This document shows positions 51,277 to 63,199 of a DNA stretch of 64,000 nt, piece by piece. The stretch is taken from positions 433,888,617 to 433,952,616 of the forward strand of contig CM046875.1 in NCBI GenBank assembly GCA_025667525.1, written 5' to 3'. A model generated the notes under the pieces. The model made no database searches and was not told where the DNA came from. It saw only the letters and a program-made list of their open reading frames with translations. This DNA is from Glebionis coronaria. Lineage: Eukaryota; Streptophyta; Magnoliopsida; Asterales; Asteraceae. The translations under genes and the position numbers were made by a program. Numbering within the stretch: position 1 is the stretch's first letter; the number at the start of each line of letters is the position of its first letter.

Positions 51277-51714
51277 ATAAGTGTGAGAACACTTACCCTT
51301 TTACCACTTATTTCCAATAATAATAAGACCAAAACGTGTATTTTATGTCGTAAAAGTCGGAATTATGTGTGGTTTGTGTTTTTATTGTGTTTTAGGACCA
51401 AAAGATGAAAAAGGAAGAAAACACGGGCTTTCACGGGCTTTTATCGAAGAAAACGAGAAAAGACGAAGTCAAAAGATCAAGAGTGCAAAAAGAACAGAAG
51501 TCCAAGGCCTATTCTGAAGATTTATCGAAGAAAAAGTATAAAGACGGAAGTTTAATGAACTCGAAGAACTCAAGTCTAATAGAAGAAGAAAATTACAAGA
51601 CAAGTTCAATATATATTGACAAATCCCGAGACGACGTCGAGGAAGACAAAAGATTTAAATCGAGTCGAGAAGAAAGAAAGAAGAGGCAACACATGCACAC
51701 CCTCCCATTTTCCC

Positions 51715-51722
51715 TATAAATA
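51715..51722 (+). promoter_or_regulatory. Putative TATA box, left LTR of B
   Basis: TATAAATA in a C-rich context (TTCCCTATAAATACCCTCCG), the usual plant core promoter look. The copy in the right LTR is at 57079-57086. Confidence 0.55.
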
Positions 51723-52282
51723 CCCTCCGAATACACATTAGGAGGGTTGGTTAGTTTTAGTTAGCTAGTTTCATTTTTCATTTTTCTTTATAGTTTTGGA
51801 GAGAGAAAGTTCTCAACTTTCTCTCACTAAGTTTTTATCTTTTCCTTCTTTTAATCTTTCAAGATTAACCTTTTTGTATTTTGATTTCATTAATCAAGTT
51901 TAAGTTAAGCTTTTTGTTCATTAATCTCTTTCTACCTTTCTTGATTTTAGTTTACTTTTGGTGCGAAATACTTATGATCCGTGTTGATCTTGATGGTTTC
52001 GTGCTTAAAAAGTTAATCTTTTTATTCCTACATAAGCTTTCAAACGATTAAGCTTTAAGATCTTTGTGCTTATTAGCTTATTTGTATGTTTAGCTTATTT
52101 ACTTTTTAAAAGTTTTCTTAAAAAGTCTTATTTTTTATGGTTCGATTTAAAAGATTGCTTATTTAAAGTTTGGAAAAGTTGTTATTCGTGCTTATTTAGT
52201 TTGTTTCATTACTGATTTGGTTAAGTTTTGGTGTTAGCTTATCAATATAGCTTATCACTAGCTTATTTTCGAATCAAAAGGT

Positions 52283-52690
52283 AATCGGAAAAGGGTAAAC
52301 CCTTTTCCGATTTGGTATTCTGATTAGTCCCCCTAGTATTCCGATCACTAAGATCGGATTAGGGTTTTTGGCTTTCCGATTTATCACCAGTATTCCGATC
52401 ACTAAGATCAGAAAGGGGTTTTAGGATTCCGATTTGGATTCCTTTCGTGTATTCCGATTGTATCATTTTACTGTATTCCGATCTTGATTCCTTTCTTGTA
52501 TTCTGACAAGTGCTTTCCAATCAGATTGAGATTACAACATTCCGATTGAGGGGACTCTTTGACATTCCGACGTGGGTACGATTTATATTCCGATTGGTGT
52601 GGTTTGGCCTCATTCCGACCTTACATTCCGATTGTAGCCTTCATGTTCCATATTCCGACCTTACATTCCGACCATCATTCCGATCAGATT
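52283..52690 (+). repeat. Palindrome and ATTCCGAT-rich array in LTR of B
   Basis: It opens with a perfect 14-bp inverted repeat (AATCGGAAAAGGGT, 2-nt spacer, its complement) at 52283-52312. At least a dozen irregularly spaced ATTCCGA/ATTCCGAT motifs follow. The same structure is at 57646-58075 in the right LTR. Confidence 0.85.
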
Positions 52691-52923
52691 CTGATGGATT
52701 AGTTTCTTGTTTTTACAAAATTTTCAAGTTTTAGACTTATTAAGTTTTCAAGTATTTGTCTAATCTTGTCTTTAAGTTTTCAAGCATTTATTTTCAACTC
52801 GTCCTTTTAGTTTAATCTTTAAAGCTCTTATTTTACTCAACGACATTTACATATTTGCTATTAGTTTAAAATAGATAATCAACCAAACCATTTATTATTC
52901 CACCAAGAACAATTGAGTCACAC

Positions 52924-54597
52924 TTCCAACCAATCCATTACGCTAGCAAGACAATGACGGGGGCTCAATTGCATTATACCACTACCGAAAAAGAGCTTTT
53001 AGCTGTAGTGTATGCTTTTGAAAAGTTCCGCCCCTATCTTGTCCTTTCTACCACCGTCGTGTATACCGATCATTCCACGTTGAAGTACTTGATGACTAAG
53101 CAAGATTCTAAGCCAAGACTTCTTCGTTGGGTTTTGCTCCTTCAAGAATTCAACATTGAAATTCGTGACAAAAAGGGAGCGGAAAACCTAGCCGCGGATC
53201 ATCTCAGTAGACTTGAGGATCCTTATCAAGGGGATCATCCGAACAAAGAGATCAATGACTCTTTTCCCCTTGAGGCCTTAATGTCTTTCAATCCAAATCT
53301 CGATGACACCCCGTGGTTTGCGAACATTGCAAACTACTTAGCGGGTGGAATTCTCAAGGAAGGGTTAACGTCCCAACAAAAGAAAAAGTTCTTTAAGGAT
53401 ACTGAACATTATTTCTGGGACGACCCTTACCTCTTCAAACAATGTGCTGATCTGATTATTCGTCGATGTGTTGATGGGCCGGCAGCGGTTCAAATCCTTG
53501 ATGCTTGCCATAAAGGACCCACCGGTGGTCACTTTGGTCCCAATTACACCGCGAAGAAAGTATTCGACTATGGATTCTATTGGCCCACCATTTATCGTGA
53601 CGCTCACGATATGGTTAAACATTGTGATGCTTGCCAAAGACAAGGCAAGATCACACATAAAGATGAGATGCCTCAAAATTAAATACAAGAATGTGAAATC
53701 TTTGATGTATGGGGCATCGACTTTATGGGGCCATTTCCATCATCTAAAGGGAACAAGTACATCCTCGTAGCCGTTGACTACGTTTTCAAATGGGTTGAAG
53801 CTAAGGCTCTCCCTACGAACGATGCGAGGGTGGTTGTGAACTTTTTAAACCAGCTTTTCGCTCGATTCGGCGTTCCTCGTGCTATAATCAGTGACCGCGG
53901 GACTCATTTTTGCAATGATCAATTTGCAAGAGTCATGGCTAAGTACGGTGTTAATCATCGTCTTTCCACCGCCTATCATCCCCAAACCAATGGTCAAGCC
54001 GAGATTTCCAACCGTGGATTGAAGAGAATTCTGGAGCGTACTGTGGGAGAGCATCGTGCCGCGTGGGCCGACAAGTTAGATGATGCTCTGTGGGCTTTCC
54101 GTACTGCTTATAAGACCCCGATTGGTTGTACACCTTATCGTCTTGTGTACGGGAAAGCATGGCACCTCCCTATCGAGCTAGAACATAAGGCATACTGGGC
54201 CTTGAAGTGGGCTAACTTCGACATCAACAAAGCCGGTGATCTTTGCAAGATTCAACTCAACGAGCTTAATGAACTGAGGAATGAAGCTTACGAGAACTCA
54301 CTGATCTACAAGGAGAAGACCAAGATCATCCACGATGCTAAGATTAAGAACCGAGAGTTCCACGTTGGTGATCAAGTTTTACTCTTTAACTCTCGGTTGA
54401 AGATCTTCTCAGGCAAGTTGAAGAGCCGCTGGTCTGGTCCATTCACCGTCGCCAAAGTCTTTCCATATGGGACCATTGAGCTTTCTCAGCCAAATGGGCC
54501 TAATTTCAAGGTGAATGGCCAGCGATTGAAGCTGTACTTTGGTGAGGACATCTCTCATGAGATGATTCTATCCCTCACCATGTCTCCAATGAACTAG
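52924..54597 (+). pseudogene. RNase H (C-terminal part) and integrase, element B
   Basis: Coding sense begins [11 protein letters not shown] at the deletion junction; the first ATG is at 52954. The RNase H part retains the E ([14 protein letters not shown]), VYTDHS and ADHLSRL segments but has lost the first catalytic Asp. Integrase keeps the HHCC finger ([22 protein letters not shown]) and DDE residues ([25 protein letters not shown]). A TAA at 53680-53682 between finger and core is the only in-frame stop. The frame ends naturally at 54597. It is close to integrase A. Confidence 0.9.
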
Positions 54598-56620
54598 TTT
54601 TGGGTCGAGTCAGGCTCGTGACTCGGTGAACAAAAACAAGCGCTTCTCGGGAGGCAACCCGTGATCTATCCTTTATCGTTTTCATAATAAGTGTAGGGGG
54701 GAGCCTAGTATGTGTTTGTTGTCTTGTTTCTTGTGCTGTGTAGGGATTAAAGCTTCAAAGATCCACTCTTGATGACATTTGACGAACCTTGATCCCGTGT
54801 TCCCATCTTCCCGGTTCTATCCTAAACTCTCGTGATTCAATATTTCATATCTTATATGTTCACATTGAAATCACTATAGTTGTCCTTTACTTAGCAAGAT
54901 CTAAACAAAGTGCACAATGTCATAAGTGTAGGGGAGTTTACTCCCACATGCTTAGACATTGAGGACAATGTTTATATCAAGTGTAGGGGGGACTTCTATC
55001 GAAGTAAGTGGTCTTTTCCTTGAATTTGTCCTCATTTTAACCGGAAAATTGATTTTTCGACATTTTTCAAAAATTTTAATCTATTTTGGCCTAGTTGTAT
55101 AGTTGTATTTTCCTTCGTTATGGTTATTTTCTTTCCTTGCTAGAATAAATTTTCAATAAAGTGGTTTTAAATTTTTCAAAGTCGTGAATATTTTGACTCA
55201 ACCCGAGTTTACTTATGTAAGTTTACTCTAGCTAGTATCCTTAACGTGTTTAAGTCAAGTTTGGCTAGGCTTTTATATAGGGAGCTTTAAAACGCGAAAG
55301 TCTTAACTCTCACGGGTTAAGAACAAGAACTTTTCGCGAGTTCCTATAATTGATCCTAGAGGGTCGTTTATCAAGGGAACTTTAAAATGCGATTTCTAAG
55401 CTTGAAAAAGTCTAAGAAGTAGCAAGATCCTATAGATGACTCGAAAACCCAAAACTTTGATTTAATAGGCTAAGCATCCATGAGTCTCATTCTTTGAGAT
55501 TTTAAACTGTGGAGGACGAGAGATGATAGAGTCAATTATAAGTTTGGTATTCTTTCGTGAATTTATGTGAGTTAATTATGAGCCTATTCTCCCATCGCTT
55601 GTTAATAAATTTATATGCAATAAATAAGGTTGTACGATTTGAAAAGTTACTTAGCTTCTAGCCCAAGATCGTTTAAAAGTTGCTCGGTATTAATTAGAGT
55701 TCATAGCCAAGGCATAGCTTATTGAAGCGGGATGCGAAGATTGGCGAGTCCGAAAAGGACCTAACAAGGCATGAGGACTACATTTTATTGCTAAAGATCC
55801 AAAAGTGATGTGAAGAATCATTTATCCAAAATTAATATGAAGGATCGAGACACACGACGAAAAGCAAAAACTCCCCAAAAGATCATGGAGAAGTCTATCC
55901 AAAAAGGCCCTAACAAGGTATGAGGATAAATAGATCCAAGTCCTAAAAGGAGGTGGATCGTTGTATATCAAAGTCCAAAATAAAGATTGGAGAAAAATTA
56001 AGAAGTCGTGGTCCAAGTATGAAGAATATCTCAAAAACTTCAAGTGAAGAAATTCCTATTATGAAGAGAAGACCATAGTTTCATGAACGTCTCTCAAAGG
56101 TTTAAAGTATGAAGCCGCTGCCAAATATCGATCCGAGAAAGGTCTCAAATCGTAAAACGAGTTATGCCAAGATATGAACTTTATGAGGTCCCGAGAAGCA
56201 GTTTTAAAAGATTTTGTCCTTTAGCTAACTATTGACTAAATCGTCCCACTTTATTTTCAGCCTAAATAACTATCGAAAAAAGTCAAACAATGCATCCTCG
56301 TGATCATTCAAGACAAAAATAAAATATAAGAGATACACCTAGGAATAAGGGAGTCTAAGTGAATAATTGGCCCACATGAATTCATGTTAGTTTGCTAACT
56401 TATAATAACAATGATCTCGTTTTTAAGCTTGGTTTGGGGAACGTGAAAATTGAGGATGATAAACGTTCATGGCAGCCAAAACCCAATGTAAGTCTTTGAT
56501 TTCTTTACTTGTTTCTATCTTTTTATGTTTAGCATTTAATAAAGACCAAGGTGGGTTATTTATGATGGAAAATGTAAACCGTGCTTTAAAATTAATGCAT
56601 TGCATGAGGACATTACAATG
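54598..56620 (+). other. 3' noncoding region of B
   Basis: No ORF of note. It contains the GGGTCGAGTCAGGCTCGTGAC block, the palindrome ACATTGAGGACAATGT at 54956-54971, and repeated AAGTGTAGGGG tracts (about 54690, 54933, 54979). The 55660-56460 part is similar to 59440-60250 of F, including two copies of a CTAACAAGGNATGAGGA motif in each. Confidence 0.75.
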
Positions 56621-56636
56621 GTCAAGTGTAGGAGAT
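56621..56636 (+). other. Polypurine tract of B
   Basis: GTCAAGTGTAGGAGAT lies directly before the right LTR and is a weakened relative of the AAGTGTAGGGGGG tracts upstream. Confidence 0.55.
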
Positions 56637-58371
56637 TTAATAAGTCTGAAAACACTTATCCTTTTACCACTTATTTCCAATAATAACAAGACCAAAACGT
56701 GTATTTTATGTCATAAAAGTCGGAATTATGTGTGGTTTGTGTTTTTATTGTGTTTTAGGACCAAAAGATGAAAAAGGAAGAAAACACGGGCTTTCACGGG
56801 CTTTTATCGAAGAAAACGAGAAAAGACGAAGTCAAAAGATCAAGAGTGCAAAAAGAACGGAAGTCCAAGGCCTATTCTGAAGATTTATCGAAGAAAAAGT
56901 CTAAAGATGGAAGTTTAATGAAGTCGAAGAACTCAAGTCTAATAGAAGAAGAAAATTACAAGACAAGTTCAATATATATCGACAAATCCCGAGACGACGT
57001 CGAGGAAGACAAAAGATTTAAATAGAGTCGAGACAAAAAGAAAAAAGAGGCAACACATGCACACCTTCCCATTTTCCCTATAAATACCCTCCGAATACAC
57101 ATTAGGAGGGTTGGTTAGTTTTAGTTAGCTAGTTTCATTTTTCATTTTTGTTTCTAGTTTTAGAGAGAGAAAGTTCTCAACTTTCTCTCACTAAGTTTTT
57201 ATCTTTCCTTCTTTTAATCTTTCAAGATTAACCTTTTTGTATTTTGATTTCATTAATCAAGTTCAAGTTAAGCTTTTTGTTCATTAATCTCTTTCTACCT
57301 TTCTTGATTTTAGTTTACTTTTGGTGCGAAATACTTATGATCCGTGTTGATCTTGATGGTTTCGTGCTTAAAAAGTTAATCTTTTTTATTCCTACATAAG
57401 CTTTCAAACGATTAAGCTTTGAGATCTTGGTTCTTATTAGCTTATTTGTCTGTTTAGCTTATTTACTTTTTAAAAGTTTTCTTAAAAGTCTTATTTTTTA
57501 TGGTTTGATTTAAAAGATTGCTTATTTAAAGTTTGGAAAAGTTGTTATTCGTGCATATTTAGTTTGTTTCATTACTGATTTGGTTAAGTTTTGGTGTTAG
57601 CTTATCAATATAGTTTATCACTAGCTTATTTTCGAATCAAAAGGTAATCGGAAAAGGGTAAACCCTTTTCCGATTTGGTATTCCGATTAGTCCCCCTAGT
57701 ATTCCGATCACTAAGATCGGATTAGGGTTTTTGGCTTTCCGATTTATCACCAGTATTCCGATCACTAAGATCGGAAAAGGGGTTTTAGGATTCCGATTTG
57801 GATTCCTTTCGTGTATTCCGATTGTATCATTTTTACTGTATTCCGATCTTGATTCCTTTCTTGTATTCCGACAAGTGCTTTCCAATCAGATTCAGATTAC
57901 AACATTCCGATTGAGGGGACTCTTTGACATTCCGATGTGGGTACTATTGATATTCCGATTGGTGTGGTTTGGCCTCATTCCGACCTTACATTCCGATTGT
58001 AGCCTTCATGTTCCATATTCCGACCTTACATTCTGACCAGCATTCCGATCAGATTCCGATTTAGCATTCCGATGGATTAGTTTCTTGTTTTTATAAAATT
58101 TTCAAGTTTTAGACTTATTAAGTTTTCAAGTATTTTTCTAATCTTGTCTTAAAGTTTTCAAGCATTTATTTTCAACTCGTCCTTTTAGTTTAATCTTTAA
58201 AGCTCTTATTTTACTCAACGAAATTTACATATTTGCTATTAGTTTAAAATAGATAATCAATCAAACCATTTATTATTCCACCAAGAACAATTGAGTCACA
58301 CTTTCTACCAATAATCAATTCGAAAAGATCGGTTTAACGAAATTTCATACTTGGTGGAAAATCCTTGTATT
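56637..58371 (+). repeat. Right LTR of element B, full length
   Basis: 1735 bp, TTAATAAGTCTG to CCTTGTATT, followed by the TSD copy ATGCC. It carries the TATA candidate at 57079-57086 and the ATTCCGAT array at 57646-58075. A Lys-rich short ORF occurs in both LTRs but is truncated here. Confidence 0.88.
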
Positions 58372-58376
58372 ATGCC

Positions 58377-60480
58377 TCGTGGGGGAGATTCCGTGCTTAT
58401 CCATTTTATATATTTATGCTTTGTAATGTAGTTAATGAGAGGGGATTTGTGCCCTTCCAACTAGTTGTCTCGTGGTTGTTTGTGAATGTGTTATCTAGAT
58501 CATCATCATCGCCACGATTGAAGACTCTCTTGTTCACTTACGTGAGCCTCGATCGTTTGCTTGAAGAATTTTTCACGAATCCATGACATATCCTTTATTG
58601 TTCTAACAATTATCTTTTAGCATAATTCATAAACGGCTTTAGATATATTGTTGATCACCCTTTCCATGCTAGACCCTAAGCATTCGACTCTTCATCTCTA
58701 GTATGGGGGTGCTCCACCTTTAGACTCGAAACATTGAGGACAATGTTTAATTTAAGTATGGGGGTGAATAGATACTTGCTTTTCTACGCCCTCACATTTT
58801 CCAACTTTCAACGTTTTGTTTTGTTATGTTGCTAATAACGCTAAAAATGGCCAAATAGTTTTCGTAAGTGATTTTAAGACACAAATGTATATTTTCCGAT
58901 GGGTAGAATAAGAGTTAATTTTTGACTTGTTGGGCATTTGGAGCCCTTTACATTCCTTAACCCGCTCGAATCAAGTTTTGCTAGACTTTTATATAGGGAA
59001 CTTTAAAACGCAAAAGTATTAGCTCATACAGGTTAAGAACAAGAACTTCTCGTAAGTTCCTATAATTGATCCTAGAAAGTCACTTATCAAGGGAACTTTA
59101 AAATGCATTCTCTAAACTTGAAAAAGTCCAAGAAAGTGCAAGATCCTATAGGTGTCTTGAAAACCCAAAACTTCGATTTGATATAGTCTTAATGAAAGCT
59201 AATCCAAATTTGGCAAATTCTGACTTGCATGGCTAAGTATTCACGAGTCTCTTTAATTAGAGGTTTCTAAATAGTGAAGAACGAGAGGTGATAGAGTTAG
59301 ACAAGTGATCATGCTAAACGTAAAACATGAAAATGTTCTTTCAAAAACTCATATGTTTTTAATTGTGGCTTTTTCTCTCATAAGATCAATTCATTAGGAA
59401 TAAAAACAAAGCAATAAGTAAGATTGTACGATTTGAAAGGTTACTTAGATTATAGCACAAGAACATTTAAAAGTTGCTCGAGGTTGAATATAGTTCATAG
59501 CCAAGGCATAAATTATTGAAGCGGGATGCGAAGATTGGTGAAGATCCAAAAAGGCCCTAACAAGGCATGGGGAGCTCTATTTTGTTGCTAAAGATCCAAG
59601 ATGATGTGAAGCATCATTTTTCCAAAATCAATATGAAGGATCGAGACATACGACGAAAAGCAATTACTCTCCTAAAGATCATGGAGAAAGTCTATCCAAA
59701 AAGACCCTAACAAGGTATGAGGAATAAATATATCCAAGTACTAAAAGGAGGCGGATCGTTGTATATCAAAATCCAAATTTATGATTGAAGAAAAATGATG
59801 AAGTCGTGGTCCAAATATGAAGAATCTCTCAAAAATGTCAAGTGAAGAAATTCCAAAATATGAAGAGAAGACCATAATTTCAAGAACGTATTCCGATGAT
59901 TTGAAGTATGAAGTACATGCCAAATATCGGTCCAAGAAAGGTCTAAAATCGTGAAACGAGTTATGCCAAGATATGAACTTAAGGAGATACTCGAGAAGCC
60001 GTTTTAAAGGATTTTGTCATTCGGCTAACTATCGATTAAATTGTGCTACTTTATTTTCGGACTAATAAATACTCAAATAAGTCAATATGAATCACTTGTG
60101 ATCCATGACAAATAGTTAAAAAATTCTAGAAACCTTTTCCTTTCATAATACTAGGATTGCGAGGAGAAAACGTATTACACAATTTGGACGTATGAGTAGT
60201 GTTAGCATTGTGACTTATACCAACAATGATCTCGTTTTTGCACTTAGCATGGAATGTATGACAATCAAGGATGACAAACTTTAATCTATGAGACATTCAC
60301 TTGTTTCTATTCATTGACCCTAAAAGTCACATTCGTGGTGAAAATCATACATTATGTCTTTACACATCTTTGTAGTATTTGAGAAAGTTTTTACTTTTCA
60401 GTAAATGGTAATAAAATTGAATTTTGGAGATGCTTAGATAGTTTATTCTATCATTGCGTGAGGGCACGACAATGGTTTAG
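58377..60480 (+). other. 3' noncoding region of F, second part
   Basis: It continues with TCGTGGGGGAG as in A. It has the palindrome ACATTGAGGACAATGT at 58731-58746 between two TAGTATGGGGG-like tracts. No ORF of note; the later part resembles B. Confidence 0.75.
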
Positions 60481-60490
60481 TATGGAGGAG
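60481..60490 (+). other. Polypurine tract of F
   Basis: TATGGAGGAG directly before TGATGAGATGAC; A has TATGGGGGAG. Confidence 0.75.
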
Positions 60491-61596
60491 TGATGAGATG
60501 ACATTTATACATGATCTCATCATTCTTTTCGGGCTTTAAAATGCAAAAAGTGTCATAAAAATACCATATATATGCTTGTGTTTGTTTACTTGTGTATTTT
60601 AGGTATGGATATCATGAAAAAAGACAAAAGATCACAAGAAACAAGGAAAAACGAACACAAGAAACGAAGCCGCACAATGAACCGGTCCCTAGTTTGTGAT
60701 TTATCAAAGAAAAACCCTTGAAGACTTGAAGATGTACAAGATTGATCCCTCATTTATGAAGAAATGACACTTAATACCCTTTTATATTCATAATTACAAG
60801 TTTGGTCCCTTAAGTTTGTAAAAATGACAAAAAGGTCCTTCATCTTTGAAGAATTGGCAAGTTTAGTCCCTCAACAAAGCTAAATTGTCAATAATGGTCC
60901 CTCATGAAGTCAAAGATCCAAAGAAGTCCTTCAAGTTCAAGAATATTACATTTCTAGTCCTTTAAAAATGGAATAAAACACAAAAGGACTGAAATTATAA
61001 TTACATCAATGTTAAAAAAAGCCCTAAATTCCTTTTCATAAAGTTTTTGTGGCCAAACTCTAAATTCTAAAACTTGATTAACAAAGGGAGTCGTGTTTGC
61101 AAGCTGAGTAAACTTTGTTTACAACCTTTGCCAAAGAATGAGGACCAATGTTGCCACAACCAAACATTTAAACCAGTTTTTGCGCCAAACACTTTTACTT
61201 TCCCCTAATATCGGATCAAACATGTTACTGTTTACCCTATGAAACCCAGTAACTCCTCTCACTTAAACAAAAGGTAAAATGAAATTACCTAGTCCCACGC
61301 TTGATTCACCTCAAACTAAACTCATCCCTCACCAAAACTCCCAAATCCCACTACCCATTTGACCCTACACTCAACCCCGTCCACCAATAGAAACCCAACT
61401 TCCTCTCCAAGGCATCTGATGTGGCAAGATCAACGATTTATGGTTACTACTTGGTCCCCAAGCACAAAATGAACAACCAAGATCAAATTGGACAGCTCAT
61501 CAACAACAAACGCGTCTAGAAGGCCAAGGGCATTTTTGAGACTTCATAGCTAGGGTTTCTGATGTATTTTACATTCTAGAATCGTCTATGTTAGCC

Positions 61597-61604
61597 TATA
61601 AAAG
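61597..61604 (+). promoter_or_regulatory. Putative TATA box, 3' LTR of F
   Basis: TATAAAAG in the context GCCTATAAAAGGAGACC. The 5' LTR has TGTAAAAG at the matching place (33350-33357). Confidence 0.5.
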
Positions 61605-63009
61605 GAGACCTCAACATGTGAGAGTCCTTTTGTTCCAGATTTTAGCTAAATCCTTGTAATTCCTTTTTATGAAATAAAAGTTTGATTTTCTGAAATTGTG
61701 ATTTTCCTTTTATGTTTTTGTAAAAGTTTGGTGTTTGATTAGCTAAAGTCTGAGTTCCATAATCCGTTTTGTTGGTTTTTGAGGAAAGGTTTTAAGGATT
61801 AAAACTCTTGTTTTCAAAAATCAGATTTTCATTATTTTGTTCACCTTTGTGTTTGTTCATCTTAGCAGCTATTGGAAGCTTGTGGTTATTCTTGCTACCA
61901 CATCACCTCTAAACATCCCAAGGCATGGATGTGTGTCTTGGATGTTCTAATCTCTAAACCCTTTGTTACTTTTCTGAATATTTTTATGTTTTATGTGGAT
62001 TTTGAGTATTTGTCTATAACTGTGTGATTTTGAGGTTGAATATTGTTTATCTGAAGTTGTTTTATGTTATTGACTTGATTTGGACTTTGTTTGTGTTTTA
62101 AATCTCACTAATCCTTTGATAAATTGCTAAAACAGATTATTAAGGGGTGTTTGGGTTAACTGCATAAGCAGGTGTTTGGTTGACTTGAGTGGTTGAACTT
62201 TGGTGTTTTGTGTTTGTTCATGTGTATGCTTTGGTATTGGTTCATTATCTAGCAAGTTTTGTGGGTTGAATCACCTAAATCCATCAAAATGCTATAAAAT
62301 CAGTTTTACTTGTTTTTATTGACAATAATTTTGGGGACACCTAGATCTAAGGGTAGACTAGGGTTAAGAAGTGATAAATATTAGTTAATACAACCAGTGA
62401 AAGGGATTTGAAGGTTTGAAATTGGCTTTGTGGTCATTTAGATCAGCAAAAGGATTTTTGGATACCACTTTGGTCATCAATAACTTTTTATGCTTTGATC
62501 TTGCTCTAATCATTGAATCATTGTTTGAAACAAGTTTATTTCTGCTTATTGGACTTTATTATAGCTTGTGTATGCATATGGTTCATTTTGGTTGGCTTAT
62601 TCATGCTTAAACTGCTTATTTGTTCATAACAACTTATTTTCAAGGTCTGTATCATATATGTGCACTGTTTGCTTATTCTGTGCTTATTGGCTTGGTGATT
62701 TTATGATTTCTTGCTTGATATTGACTCCTTACAACTCACTGCTTGTAAGGGTGCCTTTGTTTTCCATCGAATCCAACTGGATCTCTCAAAAATCAACAGT
62801 CAAAAAGTCAAATCAGTGGGAACTCCTTTCCCCTGTTGCTAGCCACTGCTAGTGTTATTTTACATATAGCATATCAATAAGTTGTTCTAGCTTATTTTAA
62901 CCAGCAACAACTTTAATTTTGTAAAAGGTGTTCCTTATTTGACCCATTTGTTCATACTGGAGCATTTGGGTGGTTGACATTAAGCTTTGACTAGAAAACC
63001 AACTCCTTT

Positions 63010-63199
63010 TTTTTTGGTAACCGTGATTTCCGACTCATAGGCCGACTAATCCACGGGGTTTGAGCCCACCGCCACACAGACTCAAACCAGGTAAAGCCCT
63101 CCCTTTTTCAGGAGGTTGGCGTGGCCACTTCAAGGTTGTTTGCACCTAGTGGGAATTGAACTTGAGACCTCACACACTTTGGAGTGATAGCCAAAAAAA
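63010..63199 (-). mobile_element. tRNA-derived SINE-like insertion in the 3' LTR of F
   Basis: A 190-bp insert flanked by the 15-bp duplication AAAACCAACTCCTTT (62995-63009 and 63200-63214); the 5' LTR has the empty site near 34745. On the minus strand it has a box-B-like AAGTTCAATTCCC in a tRNA-like head and ends in an A-rich tail. Long, variable TSDs of this type come from target-primed reverse transcription. I cannot name the family. Confidence 0.75.

Larger units (their letters stand above)
51277..52925 (+). repeat. Left LTR of element B, truncated at its 3' end
   Basis: It matches the right LTR from TTAATAAGTGTGAG to GAGTCACACTT, then breaks into RNase H coding sequence; the last ~68 bp of the LTR are missing. 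It starts with an inverted repeat TAAGTGT-GAGA-ACACTTA. Confidence 0.9.
51277..58371 (+). mobile_element. Athila-like element B, internally deleted, nested in F
   Basis: It sits in the 3' noncoding region of F between GTGCC (51272-51276) and ATGCC (58372-58376), a 5-bp duplication with one mismatch. The left LTR is joined directly to the middle of RNase H, so the primer site, gag, protease and RT are missing. RNase H (part), integrase, 3' noncoding region, polypurine tract and right LTR remain. LTR ends are unusual (TTAATAAG start, TTGTATT end) instead of TG...CA. Confidence 0.85.

Noticed and set aside
51405..51719. Lys-rich 104-codon ORF in the left LTR of B
   Set aside because: It lies upstream of the TATA candidate inside an LTR, and the copy in the right LTR (56768-57025) is cut by an early stop; no domain.
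62416..62852. Hydrophobic short ORFs in the 3' LTR of F (also near 34320)
   Set aside because: They arise from T-rich LTR sequence and differ between copies.
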